Positions 1 to 13,889 of a DNA stretch of 57,516 nucleotides are shown here, piece after piece. The position numbers and the translations under genes were made by a program. Within the stretch, counting starts at the first letter, position 1. Every line of letters begins with the position of its first letter. The stretch comes from a bacterium (GTDB lineage Bacteria > Verrucomicrobiota > Verrucomicrobiia > Limisphaerales > UBA11358). The notes below the pieces were generated by a model. It did not search any database and was not told the DNA's origin. It saw only the letters and a program-made list of their open reading frames with translations. The stretch is taken from assembly GCA_021817945.1 (NCBI GenBank), contig JAKAFL010000020.1:1-57516 (forward strand), read 5' to 3'.

Positions 1-10
1 TGGAGTTGTA

Positions 11-27
11 TGGCATGCGTCATGCCA
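11..27. repeat. 17-bp imperfect palindrome
   Basis: TGGCATG and CATGCCA arms flank a 3-base centre. Nearly the same sequence recurs at 36788-36804, upstream of the TonB-dependent receptor gene. It could be a regulator site or a shared repeat; its role is unknown. Confidence 0.35.
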
Positions 28-322
28 AAGCACCTTTTGACTGAGCAATGAGTGGATTTTGTAAGTATCAGAGTATTCTGCTACGATGATTCTGATGCCG
101 GGGTGATGTTTCTTCGTTTTTGTGGGGAGTTCTTTCCAAGGTGTAGAAAGAACGTAAGCGTCACGCGGAGCTTTCAATTACCCACAAGTTTCGCGGCCAA
201 GACAAAGCCAAGTTGAATATCATTGAGCCGAGATAGACCGCGCCACATCACCATGTTGCCCGGCGGCGGATCAGTGGTGCAGGCCAGATGCCCCCACAGT
301 GCGCAGCGACCAGATTGGCAAA

Positions 323-663
323 CCGACTTCGATCTTTCTGACCAACCAACTTGAAATCCCGGCGCTGACAGTGGCATTGCTTTACCGCCTGCGTGGCGGA
401 TCGAGTTGTTCTTTCGCTGGATCAAAGGCCAACTCCGCATCAAGCACTACTACGGCACGAGTCCCAATGCAGTGAAGACCCAAATCTGGATTGCCATCAC
501 CGTTTACCTGATGGTCGCCAGCCAGCACAAACAGTTGCATCTGCCCGGAACCTTGCACCGAACTTTGCAGCTTTTGAGCGTTCATCCATTTGAGAAAGCG
601 CCTTTGCATAAACTGTTTACAGAATTAGAGATCGAAGCGCCCCCAACCAATACAGGCAAATAA
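323..663 (+). pseudogene. IS4-family transposase C-terminal remnant, frameshifted
   Basis: Two reading frames together spell the end of an IS4-type DDE transposase. The first part (335-390) encodes FLTNQLEIPALTVALLYRLR. The second part (from about 392) encodes IELFFRWIKGQLRIKHYYGT and continues through an alanine/isoleucine-rich helix to a TAA at 661-663. The family normally reads RLRWRIELFFRWIK, so one base (a T, in CGTTGG) appears to have been lost near 390. Upstream of about 320 no transposase sequence could be recognised, so the 5' part is lost or badly degraded. It lies just past the end of the rRNA operon. It cannot encode active transposase. Confidence 0.75.
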
Positions 664-697
664 TTGTTGCTCTTAAACTTATAGCCGGACACGCGTG

Positions 698-735
698 ACA
701 AAAAATAAAAAAGCCCTAGCTTTGCTAGGGCTTTG
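698..735 (-). terminator. Rho-independent terminator of the rRNA operon
   Basis: On the minus strand an 11-bp perfect stem (AAAGCCCTAGC paired with GCTAGGGCTTT, 3-base loop) is followed by a U-rich tail. It sits immediately after the 5S gene, as expected for the end of the rRNA transcript. Confidence 0.9.
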
Positions 736-740
736 AAAGA

Positions 741-853
741 CTGGCGGCTACCTACTCTCGCGGAATCTATAAGACCACTACCATCGGCCATGCAGCGTTT
801 GACGGCCGTGTTCGGAATGGGAACGGGTCGGACCACTGCGGTAATGCCACCAA
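741..853 (-). rRNA. rrf: 5S ribosomal RNA
   Basis: The minus strand contains the conserved 5S core (CCCATTCCGAACACGG near 805-820 and GAGAGTAGGTAGCCGCCAG near the 3' end), about 113 nt long. It is the last gene of the rRNA operon and is followed by a strong terminator. End positions are estimated to within a few bases. Confidence 0.93.
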
Positions 854-903
854 AAATTGTTCGCAAATACTATTGCGATGTTAAAGATCACGTAACTGGC
901 ATG

Positions 904-950
904 TTCTCTGAAAACTATACATAAAATTAAGGGAATACGATTCGCGAGTT
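904..950 (-). repeat. 3' arm of the 23S rRNA processing stem
   Basis: This segment between 23S and 5S is imperfectly complementary to 3870-3932 on the other side of 23S; for example TTCTCTGAAAACTATACATA matches the reverse complement of the spacer. The two arms can pair to form the long helix that RNase III cuts in other bacteria. Inferred from sequence pairing only. Confidence 0.55.
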
Positions 951-971
951 AAAATTGCAGTCCTTTTAAAG

Positions 972-3846
<2,875 letters not shown>

Positions 3847-3869
3847 AAAATAAATCATCGTTATTACGA

Positions 3870-3932
3870 TGATCACTCAGCGAATTGTATTTTTTACCCT
3901 ATTATCTTTCTATATGTAGTTGTCAAAGAACG
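3870..3932 (-). repeat. 5' arm of the 23S rRNA processing stem
   Basis: Spacer between tRNA-Ile and 23S. Read on the minus strand it contains TTCTTTGACAACTACATATAG, resembling the boxA-like leaders that precede 23S genes. It is imperfectly complementary to 904-950 beyond the 23S 3' end. Confidence 0.55.
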
Positions 3933-3984
3933 CGCATGATCCGCTGGAAATTTCCCGCGGAAAACTGCAAATCGTCTGATCAAG

Positions 3985-4061
3985 TGGTAGGCGTGACTGG
4001 ATTTGAACCAGTGACCCTGCGCTTATCAAGCGCATGCTCTAACCAACTGAGCTACACGCCT
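3985..4061 (-). tRNA. tRNA-Ile (GAT anticodon)
   Basis: A full cloverleaf can be drawn on the minus strand. The acceptor AGGCGTG pairs perfectly with CACGCCT, followed by discriminator A and an encoded CCA. The anticodon loop is CTTGATAA with GAT, and the T-loop is GGTTCAAATCC. It lies in the 16S-23S spacer, 8 bases from tRNA-Ala. Confidence 0.97.
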
Positions 4062-4069
4062 GTAAATTT

Positions 4070-4145
4070 TGGTGGAGCTGAGGAGAGTTGAACTCCTGAC
4101 CTATAGCTTGCAAAGCTACCGCTCTACCAACTGAGCTACAGCCCC
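4070..4145 (-). tRNA. tRNA-Ala (TGC anticodon)
   Basis: Cloverleaf on the minus strand: acceptor GGGGCTG with CAGCTCC, D-arm GCTCAGTTGGTAGAGC, anticodon loop TTTGCAA with TGC, T-arm AGGAGTTCAACTCTCCT, and an encoded CCA. In transcript order it comes directly after 16S and before tRNA-Ile, the reverse of the commonest bacterial order. Confidence 0.97.
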
Positions 4146-4189
4146 ACAGGGTTTCGAACTCTTCACTTGATCTGTCAAGGAGCATTGCC

Positions 4190-4214
4190 CTTGAAAACTG
4201 AATTGTGCGATTAG
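4190..4214 (-). repeat. 3' arm of the 16S rRNA processing stem
   Basis: This 25-base segment between 16S and tRNA-Ala is complementary to 5935-5960 in the 16S leader with about one mismatch. Pairing across 16S would make the RNase III processing helix. Confidence 0.7.
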
Positions 4215-4282
4215 ATTGAGCCGTCACGGTTGTTGCCAACCGTCCGACCTCGGAAGTCCGGTTTTAATCCCGGACCCGTGGT

Positions 4283-5830
<1,548 letters not shown>

Positions 5831-5934
5831 AAACGTTAGTTGATTCGTGTCTGATCGTAAAATCAGACGCTATATCTATTTGGTTAAAACCCTTAAAAAC
5901 AGCGACTAACTCGCTATTTTTAAAGGGGCTCTCA

Positions 5935-5960
5935 CTAATCGCACAATTCAATTTTCAAAG
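5935..5960 (-). repeat. 5' arm of the 16S rRNA processing stem
   Basis: Leader sequence complementary to 4190-4214 across the 16S gene. It partly overlaps the boxA element. Confidence 0.7.
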
Positions 5961-5964
5961 AGCA
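5952..5964 (-). promoter_or_regulatory. boxA antitermination element
   Basis: The minus strand reads TGCTCTTTGAAAA about 120 bases before 16S. This matches the boxA consensus bound by NusB/NusE in rRNA leaders. Placement is as expected; activity is inferred. Confidence 0.65.
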
Positions 5965-6890
5965 GCAGCGCCATAAAGGCACTAAAAAATTGCTGCATCC
6001 ACCGTCAAGCATCAATATGCCTGATTATGTTGGATTTCCCAACCACCGACTTTAGCCAAGCACTTAAATCTAAATTCAACTTTTATCCGTGCCTGAAACC
6101 AATTCCACCACAAGTCTTTCCGACAATTTCTCTGAGCGGTTTATCGCTCACTGCTTGTGATTCCCTTTCACTTCGTATCGCGAAGGGACAGACAATTTAT
6201 CAAACCCATTTTAACCTGCAAGACATTTTTTAAAATTTTTTGAATATATTTCATCTATTCATAAAATGCTCAAAACAAGTAAATTGCACATATTCTGAAA
6301 CACGACAACCTACCTCAAATTCAAATTTTTTTCAAAAAAGGCATCGCTGTTTCCTTCCCAGGGTTTCTTGCCTCTCACTTTTTCCACAGCTCAACACGCC
6401 GCATCAGATTCAATATAACATGTTGAATACAAGCATTAAACATTCATTGCTCTACCTCGTTTTTGGAATCAAATGATTTGCGGCGTCGAGATTTTTTATT
6501 TTCCAAATTCAGGCTTCAATGGTTGCGTAGAAAATTTCACTCCGATTTTACTCCCCGTCTCCACGTTTTGATGCGCGGATCCCGTCATCTCACTCCATCA
6601 ACCCTCCGGACCCTCATTTTTCAACGCCGTTTACAACCAGTCATATCCAACCCCATTTTCAACCATGGTTCCTTTCCCACTTTTTATTTCTGTCAAAACC
6701 CCCGCAATTTCTATGGAAATCGCGAATTTCTTTTCTTTTTTCCCAATCTTTTCAACAGGATTCGCTCCTCTGATTTAAGGGAAAATCGCAATTTTAAACC
6801 AAGATTTTCGAGACGGTCTCCAAAGCTTGTTTGAATTTTTCCACCTCCAATTGAGGATGTCTTGTTCAATTTTCAACAAGCGCAAATTTC
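5965..6890. other. AT-rich non-coding region upstream of the rRNA operon
   Basis: About 0.9 kb with no credible gene. The short open frames on the plus strand show no protein-like composition. On the minus strand this is where rRNA promoters should lie. Several A/T tracts (around 6225-6260) could act as UP elements, but no -35/-10 pair was convincing. Small hairpins occur at 6161-6187 and 6859-6878, the latter just past the end of the GxGYxYP gene. Confidence 0.6.
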
Positions 6891-9800
6891 TCAGGGAGCT
6901 GGAATTTCAAGGCGGTAGAACCTATTGCCATTACCCTCCGGAATGCTGACCGTGTTCAAGCCGTTGCTGACAGTGCTTTCCTCGGGCACTTGAATCCAAT
7001 TGGCTTTCATGAAATTAGAATTTTCCATCAAGAGATAGCCGGGACACCCGGTTGGCCAGGAGACTAAAACATTTGTTTCGCCTGATTGAATGGACGCCGG
7101 CGGCATGCTCACGAACGTAAAATTTGAAATGGTTTGAATAGAGGTGGCTCCGCCGTCCGCCCCGGTGAATCCGATATAAGCGCTGGGACCGCCCAGGGCT
7201 TGAACCAAGTCCCCGACCCAGAGGTTCGTGGTAAAAGAGGAATGAGCTACGGTATCAGTGAACGACAAGGTCATTTCTGGGTTGGCATAGTTTATGGCGA
7301 TGGCGATGGGATTGCCATTGTTGATTTGCACATTGCCAGGCGGGTGATAATTTCCGTTGGCGCCGCCCCCCCCGGTAAGCCCGTTGGTCTGAAACGCATA
7401 CCCCACATTTTCACTGTTGCCCGAGTAAAGATTCAGTTCCAGTTCCGCGCTGGGTGCGATTGCCGTTGATCCGCCGACACCCAACTGGCCACCACTGCCA
7501 CCCAAAGCAGCCGCGCCGCGTGGATCGTTTTGAAGGCAAAAAGTCACACCATCAGCCGCCCGATTGCCGCCAGCCTGATAGGTGAAGGATGCCGTAAACG
7601 CCCCGATGTATTGGGGGCTGTCGAAAAAGACACTCTGGGCTTCGCTGCCCGAGCCATCGGTCAGGGTCAGGACGTTGCCGGCAACTGCCGCGGCAGAATA
7701 AACGGAAAATGCGTTGTCCTGGTTCACGGCCCAGTCAAGGCCGTTTCCATTCAGGCCCAAAGGTTGGTACCCAAGAGTGAGGGTGGCAACGCTGCTTGTG
7801 ACAGAGCCGAAAGCATTGGCCACAACGACCTGGTAATTGCCTGCTTTTGAAGGCATCACATCGGCAATCTGATAAACGCCGCTTGTGGCTCCTGCGATAT
7901 TTGTTCCATTAAATCGCCACTGATAACTCAATGGCGCAGTTCCTGATGCGACGGCTGAAAATGCCGCGCTATCACCAATGGCAGCGAATTGGCTGGCCGG
8001 TGGCGTGGTGAGATACGGCGGCGCCCCGCCCTTTCCGTTTCCGAGTGATTCCTGGTAGAGCAGGAATTGTTGATCCGGCCGCACAAAGACAAATCTGGAG
8101 GGGTCCACCGCGGCTGCAATTGCCTGACAATCGGCTGGAGTCACGCTCCATGCCACGCCCTGCACAGCAATAAACATCGGGGATAAGCCGTTCCAACTGG
8201 CGGCGGTGTTTGTGATGGCATTGACGAGGCTTGAGACGGATGAGGAGTAACTGCCTGAAGATGGAAAACCAAAGCCGGCGAGCGCCTGGTAGCGCGTTGT
8301 AAAATACCCGTCATTCTGGTCAAAAATGCCGAGTAGCGATGGGCAGTTGGTTGCAAAGGCGTCGCCCGTTGCAGTAGAGATATTATCCCAAACGCTGGCG
8401 ATCCTGATGCCACTTCGCTGGAGATAGGGACTGGCTGCCCGGGTGTAATTTTCGACGTTTCCATTGCTCCAGTATTCCATGTGGGTGTAGCCCGCTCCAC
8501 TGGGACCAGCCACGAGGCAATCGTTGGTTGTGGCGGTGGTCCAATAATAGTCCAGCATGGCCGGATCAAAATCCACAGTCAACGGCTGGACAGTCCAGCC
8601 AATCGGCACTGTGCCGCGCGCGGAACTTTGCCAATTGATGTACATTGCGTGTTCCATGTACTGCGCATTGTCGCCATCGCTTAATGTCATCGAGACATAG
8701 ACCTTGTTTTGCAACGGCGGAGGCGGCGGCATGGGAGGAACTGATATGGGGCTGGCCACCCCGCTGTAAACGCTTGCGTTGACAAAATCGTCACTAGCCA
8801 TCACAGGAATGCCATATTGGGCGATCCAGTTCATGTCCGCGCCTTCGTTTGGCCACCACCCCAGGTAAATGGAGTCAACAGGAGCCATGTTGGACAGGAA
8901 AAGATTGAGCACATTCGCGTCACTCGATACGGCACCCGGGTCCAGCCAAACCACCGCTGATTTTACGGAAATTAAATAATCCCGCAAATTCCAGTCATTG
9001 CCAGTCTCCATTCCTGCGATGATGCGATGGGTGCATTGGGACCAGTAATTAGTGTAAAGGTAACCGTAAACCTGGTCGGCGCTGGTAAATTTGCCGCGCA
9101 AGTCATCATTGACGGTCAGGTCATACGGAGCGTTGGTCAGGGCCTTCAGAAGGGTGGGGTCGGCGATGAGTTCATTTTTCACCCCGGCAATGGTCGTGGC
9201 CAGGTTCAGTGTGTCTGGTTGTGCGGGGTCGGTTACCACCAAGCCAGTAACATTGGATTTGTATTTGAGGATGGCATCAAAGCCATCCATGGTATCGTAA
9301 TCTACTTTGTGAATATTCAACCAGGTGAACTCACCCTCCCCAGAGCTGCTTACACAGGCAAGCTGTGGTTGGGTGCGGTTGACTATACCCTCAAGGGAGA
9401 CGAACAGGGCCTGCTCCGCCGCAGAGGCCAGGTCCATATCCACGCAGTCAACCCTGGGCGCAGGAGGCGCAAAAGTAGGCAGGTAATGATTTTCCGGCCA
9501 GAAAATTCCCGTCATGTTTTGGGATGGAGCCATGTTGGTGGTCACCGACAATGACACCACCGCGCTGGTGACAGCGCCGTAATTGTTGCCAACCACCACG
9601 CAATAATTGGAGCTGGCGTCCTGCGACCCAACAGGGTCAAGCATCAAGTAGCTGTTGGTGCCGCCATTCAAATCATCCGTGACGCGCGCCCCGTCTCTAT
9701 ACCACTGATAACTTAATGGCGCGGGACCGGATACCACCACATTGTTTGTGAAACCGACCCCGGACTCCACGGTATCAGAAAAAGGTTGTGCCGTGATAAA

Positions 9801-10427
9801 TGGAGGACCGGCCAGGGTGGTTACCAGGAAATTGTCAAAATGCGAAACACCGGAAGACCAGGTATCGTCCCCGAACCTGTTTATGCTGACATCAATGTCC
9901 GCTTCCGTGGCGCTGGCCGGAACCGGGATGGGACCGCTTTGGTAGAAATGCCATCCGGTCATGGATCCTGAGGAGAAAGGATGCTGGTTTTCGTCGGCAA
10001 CAAAACTGCTGCCGTCAAACATGCGCAAATCCACACGGACATTGTCACCGGGCTTGATGCTGGGAGCATAGTAATAAAAGGAAATGGACACGGTCTCAGC
10101 GCCATGAAGTAAAAATGCCCCGGCGCGAAAATCCGCGTTGTTTCCGCTGTTGGGACCACTTGCGGCTGAATTGGAAAGGACTCCATCGTACCCTGCGGAT
10201 TGGTAAAGGGGATTGGTATCCGTCACCGTGACAAAGGCCGAGCCTCCGGATCCGGCAAACCAATTGATGCCGTCGGCCAACTCGATTGGGGGATTTGGAC
10301 CAAGAACGGTTTGGGCACGACCTGAAATTGCAATGAATGACAGGATTAAGGCGAGGATCTGCCGGGCAGCCAGACCCGGAAATAGGGCGCCATGGCGGAT
10401 TTTGCTGGCGGGGAGGAAAATAGGCAT
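6891..10427 (-). CDS. Secreted GxGYxYP-family protein with Ig-like and lectin-like domains
   Basis: Large exported protein of about 1178 aa, probably acting on or binding carbohydrate outside the cytoplasm. An N-terminal signal peptide ends near residue 40 (hydrophobic LALILSFIAI, then GRAQT). Residues about 45-205 form a beta-rich module ending in FGDDTWSSGVSHFDNF, homologous to the repeats of the neighbouring surface protein. An Ig-like domain follows at about 210-300 (YQWYRDG, then YCVVVGNNYG). The GxGYxYP core covers about 310-770 and includes GPSGAGYTHMEYW, the family signature. A second Ig-like domain (YQWRFNG), a legume-lectin-like beta sandwich (DGVTFCLQND) and a short C-terminal sandwich come last. 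GxGYxYP proteins are predicted glycoside hydrolases in gut and soil bacteria; the substrate is unknown. ATG at 10427 is chosen over a TTG two codons upstream. It lies 25 bases after the pseudopilin gene, so the two are probably cotranscribed. Confidence 0.85.
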   Translation of the reverse strand: MPIFLPASKIRHGALFPGLAARQILALILSFIAISGRAQTVLGPNPPIELADGINWFAGSGGSAFVTVTDTNPLYQSAGYDGVLSNSAASGPNSGNNADFRAGAFLLHGAETVSISFYYYAPSIKPGDNVRVDLRMFDGSSFVADENQHPFSSGSMTGWHFYQSGPIPVPASATEADIDVSINRFGDDTWSSGVSHFDNFLVTTLAGPPFITAQPFSDTVESGVGFTNNVVVSGPAPLSYQWYRDGARVTDDLNGGTNSYLMLDPVGSQDASSNYCVVVGNNYGAVTSAVVSLSVTTNMAPSQNMTGIFWPENHYLPTFAPPAPRVDCVDMDLASAAEQALFVSLEGIVNRTQPQLACVSSSGEGEFTWLNIHKVDYDTMDGFDAILKYKSNVTGLVVTDPAQPDTLNLATTIAGVKNELIADPTLLKALTNAPYDLTVNDDLRGKFTSADQVYGYLYTNYWSQCTHRIIAGMETGNDWNLRDYLISVKSAVVWLDPGAVSSDANVLNLFLSNMAPVDSIYLGWWPNEGADMNWIAQYGIPVMASDDFVNASVYSGVASPISVPPMPPPPPLQNKVYVSMTLSDGDNAQYMEHAMYINWQSSARGTVPIGWTVQPLTVDFDPAMLDYYWTTATTNDCLVAGPSGAGYTHMEYWSNGNVENYTRAASPYLQRSGIRIASVWDNISTATGDAFATNCPSLLGIFDQNDGYFTTRYQALAGFGFPSSGSYSSSVSSLVNAITNTAASWNGLSPMFIAVQGVAWSVTPADCQAIAAAVDPSRFVFVRPDQQFLLYQESLGNGKGGAPPYLTTPPASQFAAIGDSAAFSAVASGTAPLSYQWRFNGTNIAGATSGVYQIADVMPSKAGNYQVVVANAFGSVTSSVATLTLGYQPLGLNGNGLDWAVNQDNAFSVYSAAAVAGNVLTLTDGSGSEAQSVFFDSPQYIGAFTASFTYQAGGNRAADGVTFCLQNDPRGAAALGGSGGQLGVGGSTAIAPSAELELNLYSGNSENVGYAFQTNGLTGGGGANGNYHPPGNVQINNGNPIAIAINYANPEMTLSFTDTVAHSSFTTNLWVGDLVQALGGPSAYIGFTGADGGATSIQTISNFTFVSMPPASIQSGETNVLVSWPTGCPGYLLMENSNFMKANWIQVPEESTVSNGLNTVSIPEGNGNRFYRLEIPAP

Positions 10428-10452
10428 GGTCAATTCAGAAAAAACCGGCTAC

Positions 10453-11298
10453 TCAAGGTTTCAAAATGGTCGAATGGCTGGCCATCCAGAAAATGTCCCT
10501 GGTATCGGGCGGGTTTCCCACTGTACCGGAACCTCCGCCGGTTCCATAAAAGTTTTCAGGGGGCGTGGTTCCAGGTACCAACCACCGATGAATTTCAGAA
10601 TGGCCATCCGAGAATGAAAAAGAGCCGGAATTATTATGGGTGGATGTGGGCAGGTTGTCCCATTGGCTGAGGTCTGCCGGATTGTTGGCGACACAATAAA
10701 TGTACCATCCATCGTCAATGGTGTCGGCATTTTCATGAAGAAAAACAAACATGTCTGAGGGCTGAAGGATGTTGGAACTTTTCCGAAAAACCTGATAACC
10801 CGTTTGGTCAAGCAAGTCGGGTCCTGGCGTTCCCATGAAGGCGTTCATCGAATAACTGCGCACCCGATTGCCCTCGCCGGCAACCTGGCTCAGGTCGGAT
10901 GGGCAATGATAGATGGCTGGATTGAGGATGTAAGGCCCCAGCAAGGGAGGCGTGGCGGTTGGCTGGGTTGTGAGCATCCACAAATTGGTGTTGTCTGTGT
11001 GGTACGGTTTCCAATTCATAATGCCATTGACCCATCCGCCTGCCAATCCATTACGGTAGTTTAAAACAAGCTGGTCGTGACTATCCCCGGTGTACATGAT
11101 CCATGCCACGCCCAACTGTCTCCCATTATTCAGGCACTGGATGGCCTGGGCCTTGCTTTTTGCGCGGCTAAGAGCGGGAAGCAACATGGCAGCGAGGATG
11201 GCAATGATGGCAATGACCACCAAAAGCTCAATCAACGTGAACCCCATGATCGGCGAACCATGCCGCCGGCCAATCCTTTTTCTAAAACTCACTTTCAT
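10453..11298 (-). CDS. Prepilin-type pseudopilin with H-x-DG-type C-terminus
   Basis: 281 aa. A basic leader ends at IMG, then [20 protein letters not shown] gives the classic class III prepilin cleavage site and first helix (G19/F20, with Glu at +5). The C-terminal part contains [11 protein letters not shown], the H/DG-type motif found in many verrucomicrobial and planctomycetal pseudopilins (DUF1559-like). Four Cys residues lie in the globular part. Such proteins are processed by a prepilin peptidase and are thought to form secretion or surface pseudopili. The gene is directly upstream of the GxGYxYP gene, consistent with a role in export or surface display of that product; this is inference. 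Confidence 0.85.
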   Translation of the reverse strand: MKVSFRKRIGRRHGSPIMGFTLIELLVVIAIIAILAAMLLPALSRAKSKAQAIQCLNNGRQLGVAWIMYTGDSHDQLVLNYRNGLAGGWVNGIMNWKPYHTDNTNLWMLTTQPTATPPLLGPYILNPAIYHCPSDLSQVAGEGNRVRSYSMNAFMGTPGPDLLDQTGYQVFRKSSNILQPSDMFVFLHENADTIDDGWYIYCVANNPADLSQWDNLPTSTHNNSGSFSFSDGHSEIHRWLVPGTTPPENFYGTGGGSGTVGNPPDTRDIFWMASHSTILKP

Positions 11299-11365
11299 AT
11301 TTTGATCTTATTCATGCCTCCGCAGGGCGGACTTTCCCGGGCACACGGGAACTTTTAAATACCCC

Positions 11366-11406
11366 GCCCGCAAAACGCCTTGCTGGTCAAAGACGTCTTT
11401 GCGGGC
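11366..11406 (-). terminator. Candidate terminator hairpin after the repeat surface protein
   Basis: A 9-bp perfect inverted repeat (GCCCGCAAA and TTTGCGGGC) with a 23-base loop lies just past the stop codon at 11432. There is no good U-run, so termination is uncertain. Confidence 0.4.
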
Positions 11407-11431
11407 AGGTCACATCCCGGGCGGAGCCAGA

Positions 11432-13714
11432 CTATGGAAGCAGCCGTGTGCGCCAGAACCCTGTTGGCGCCGCCTGCTGATTGGTGAAAGTCACCAAACC
11501 GCCCCCATTCGCTGCGTTCGTGAATACCGGCGTCCAAGCCATCGGCGGTGTCAGGCTGCCGGCCTCCTGCAAAACGTAGGCGCATTGAGGGGCGCCACTG
11601 AAGGACATAATGTAATTGTTGGAACCGGAATTAGACGTGCTGGCGAATTTGTTTGCCCCGGCTGTTCCATTGACCTGCACGGTGGCAGTGTTGGTCACGA
11701 GGCCGCCAAGGCCGTCACTGACGATAAAGGTGAATGAATCAGATCCAATGTAGCCGCTGGCGGCTGTGTAAGTAAGATACGCGCCATTGGCATTGACCGT
11801 GCCATGGGAGGGCTGACTGAAACCGCTCACAAACGGATAGTTCACGATTCCATCCGGCTCGATGATGCCGCCATCGTGAAGAACCACCATATTCGTGCTC
11901 AAATACTTATATTCAAGCAGGGTTGGCGGGTTTATACCTGCGTTTGCGATGGATGGACGGGTGACCGGCATGTTTGTTACCGTGCCCATCAGGATGGCAT
12001 CAGGCATGGGCGCAAAGTTGGTTCCCACATTGATGACAAAGTTGTCGAACAAGACAGGTCCGTTGCTCCACAAGTCATCGCCGAATTTATTCATGGAACA
12101 TTGAATATCCGAATAGACCGACCCAGGCACGATAGGATACGTGGCCGACAGGTGGTGCCATCCATTGCCTCCAATATCCCCGTTTGGAATGCCAATATGG
12201 GTGATATGTTCGCCGACAAAATTGTTGTTCGAATCAAAGAAGCGCTGGTCCACCCGAACTTGGTTGGGGCTGCTGGTGATGGCGTTGAGAATATTGTAAT
12301 CGAAGGAAAGGGTGACGGGCTGGCCATTGTTGGTTGAAACATTGAATTCATTCACACGGATATCGTTCCCGTTTGGGGGTTGGACGGTCCCATCGGCGGT
12401 CATCATGGCACAATTAGTGCCGGGGGAGCTGAGGCCGTTGGTGCCGGGGCCGTAAAAGAAGGTGTTAAAACCCCCGGATGAGTTGGGGCCGCCGCTATTC
12501 CAATTAGCGCTGCCGTTTTCAAAGTCGCCGTTGTTGTTGGGACCTGTCACCGGAGTGGCTTTCACAACAAAGTTATCCATGACAATGGGTCCGCTGCCCC
12601 AAATATCATCACCAAAGATATTCATGGAAAGGCGCAAATCAGCAGTGACAGCCGAGAGGGTGGGGTCCGAGGCAACGCCATGAAAATGATGCCAGCCATT
12701 CCCGCCCGGGTCATTGTTAGGTGCGCCAAGGTGAAAATTGTGCTCTCCCAAAAAATTGCCATTTGAATCCTCAAAGCGCAATCCCACGCGTATTTCGTCG
12801 CCGGAATAAATCGGGGTCAGGATGTTGTAATCAAAATCCACGCTCACGCCATTGGATCCCCGCGAGGCGGGACCGAGGTAAAAATTGTTCACGCGGAGAT
12901 CGTTGCCGCTGGGTGGGTTTACGCTGCCATCGGATGTCATCTCCACTGAATTGTCCCCCGGCGCGCTGGGGCCGTTTGTGCCGGGGTTGTTGAAGTTCTC
13001 GGATCCGGCGCTCCCGCCGGGCCCGCCGGCATTCCAGTTGGCGGAAAAGTTTTCAAAATCACCATTATTATTGACTCCAACGTCAGGAGTAACTCTGACG
13101 GTGAAATTGTCATAAAGGACCGGGCCGCTATGCCAAACATCATCGCCAAACACGTTCATTGTGATGCGGAGGTCCATATTGACGGCGGAAAGCGTGGGGT
13201 CTGCGGCGACTCCGTGGAAATGATGCCAGCCCGCTCCTCCCACATCATTGTTGGGCGTGCCCAGGTGAAAATTATGCTCACCCAGGAAATTTCCGTTCGA
13301 ATCCTCAAAACGACAGCCAACACGGATTTGATCCCCATTGGTGAAAGGCCCAAGTATATTGTAATCGAAATCAATACTGATGGAGTTGCTGCCGGCGGCT
13401 GCCACTCCAAGCGAAAAATAATCTGAGCGCAGGTCAGCCGTGTCGCCTGCGGCTCCGTCGCTGGCTTCCATGACACAATTCACTCCGGCAGCGCTCGGCC
13501 CATTGGTGCCCGTATTGGAAAAATTGACGAAATTGAGCGAACTGCTGCCGCTGGCCCCTGAATTCCAATTTTGACCTCCGTTTTCAAAACCTGGATCAAG
13601 GGGTCCCAGGATCATTTCCGCCTTGGTTGAAAATGCTGAGAGAGTCATGGCCAGGGCGGCGACAGTCGCCAGGGGAGCACAAATCCGGCGAACAGAGTGA
13701 ATTTTCATTTTCAT
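11432..13714 (-). CDS. Secreted three-repeat surface protein with cadherin/Ig-like domain
   Basis: About 760 aa from the ATG at 13714, which directly precedes a signal peptide (hydrophobic LATVAALAMTL, cleavage near TKA at residue 32). Three consecutive modules of about 175 aa follow (roughly 33-210, 211-385, 386-565). Each starts with DPGFENGG or NNNGDFEN and ends with N-x-FGDD-x-W-x-x-GP...DNF. Then comes a bacterial Ig/cadherin-like domain (about 575-670, FTFIVSDGLGG) and a C-terminal beta sandwich ending in FWRTRLLP, similar to the end of the GxGYxYP protein. The repeats resemble carbohydrate-binding beta sandwiches, but no named family is recognised. It is transcribed divergently from the sensor kinase, so the two could be a regulator-target pair. 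Confidence 0.75.
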   Translation of the reverse strand: MKMKIHSVRRICAPLATVAALAMTLSAFSTKAEMILGPLDPGFENGGQNWNSGASGSSSLNFVNFSNTGTNGPSAAGVNCVMEASDGAAGDTADLRSDYFSLGVAAAGSNSISIDFDYNILGPFTNGDQIRVGCRFEDSNGNFLGEHNFHLGTPNNDVGGAGWHHFHGVAADPTLSAVNMDLRITMNVFGDDVWHSGPVLYDNFTVRVTPDVGVNNNGDFENFSANWNAGGPGGSAGSENFNNPGTNGPSAPGDNSVEMTSDGSVNPPSGNDLRVNNFYLGPASRGSNGVSVDFDYNILTPIYSGDEIRVGLRFEDSNGNFLGEHNFHLGAPNNDPGGNGWHHFHGVASDPTLSAVTADLRLSMNIFGDDIWGSGPIVMDNFVVKATPVTGPNNNGDFENGSANWNSGGPNSSGGFNTFFYGPGTNGLSSPGTNCAMMTADGTVQPPNGNDIRVNEFNVSTNNGQPVTLSFDYNILNAITSSPNQVRVDQRFFDSNNNFVGEHITHIGIPNGDIGGNGWHHLSATYPIVPGSVYSDIQCSMNKFGDDLWSNGPVLFDNFVINVGTNFAPMPDAILMGTVTNMPVTRPSIANAGINPPTLLEYKYLSTNMVVLHDGGIIEPDGIVNYPFVSGFSQPSHGTVNANGAYLTYTAASGYIGSDSFTFIVSDGLGGLVTNTATVQVNGTAGANKFASTSNSGSNNYIMSFSGAPQCAYVLQEAGSLTPPMAWTPVFTNAANGGGLVTFTNQQAAPTGFWRTRLLP

Positions 13715-13857
13715 ATCGGCTCTTTTTAATTTATTTGGCAGTGGTTTGGTTTGATTTCGCATCCAACGACCGGGTTCGGTGGCAAAACGGGGCCATTAAA
13801 ACTCAGAACGCGGGATTAGAATTGTTACCAGCATTGCAGGTAAGAATGAGGTTGTAT

Positions 13858-13875
13858 ATTACACGTTGGTGTAAT
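13858..13875. promoter_or_regulatory. Perfect palindrome upstream of the sensor kinase gene
   Basis: ATTACAC and GTGTAAT arms separated by 4 bases, ending 14 bases before the kinase GTG start. It overlaps a TATATT sequence at 13855-13860 that could be a -10 box. It lies in the divergent promoter region shared with the surface-protein gene and could be an operator for the NarL-type regulator encoded downstream. Inferred from position and symmetry. Confidence 0.45.
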
Positions 13876-13889
13876 CCGCCCGCTGCAGA

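Noticed and set aside
6027..6834. Several plus-strand open frames of 68-123 codons
   Set aside because: AT-rich, with biased Phe/Asn/Arg content, no domains or ribosome sites; they lie in the rRNA promoter region.
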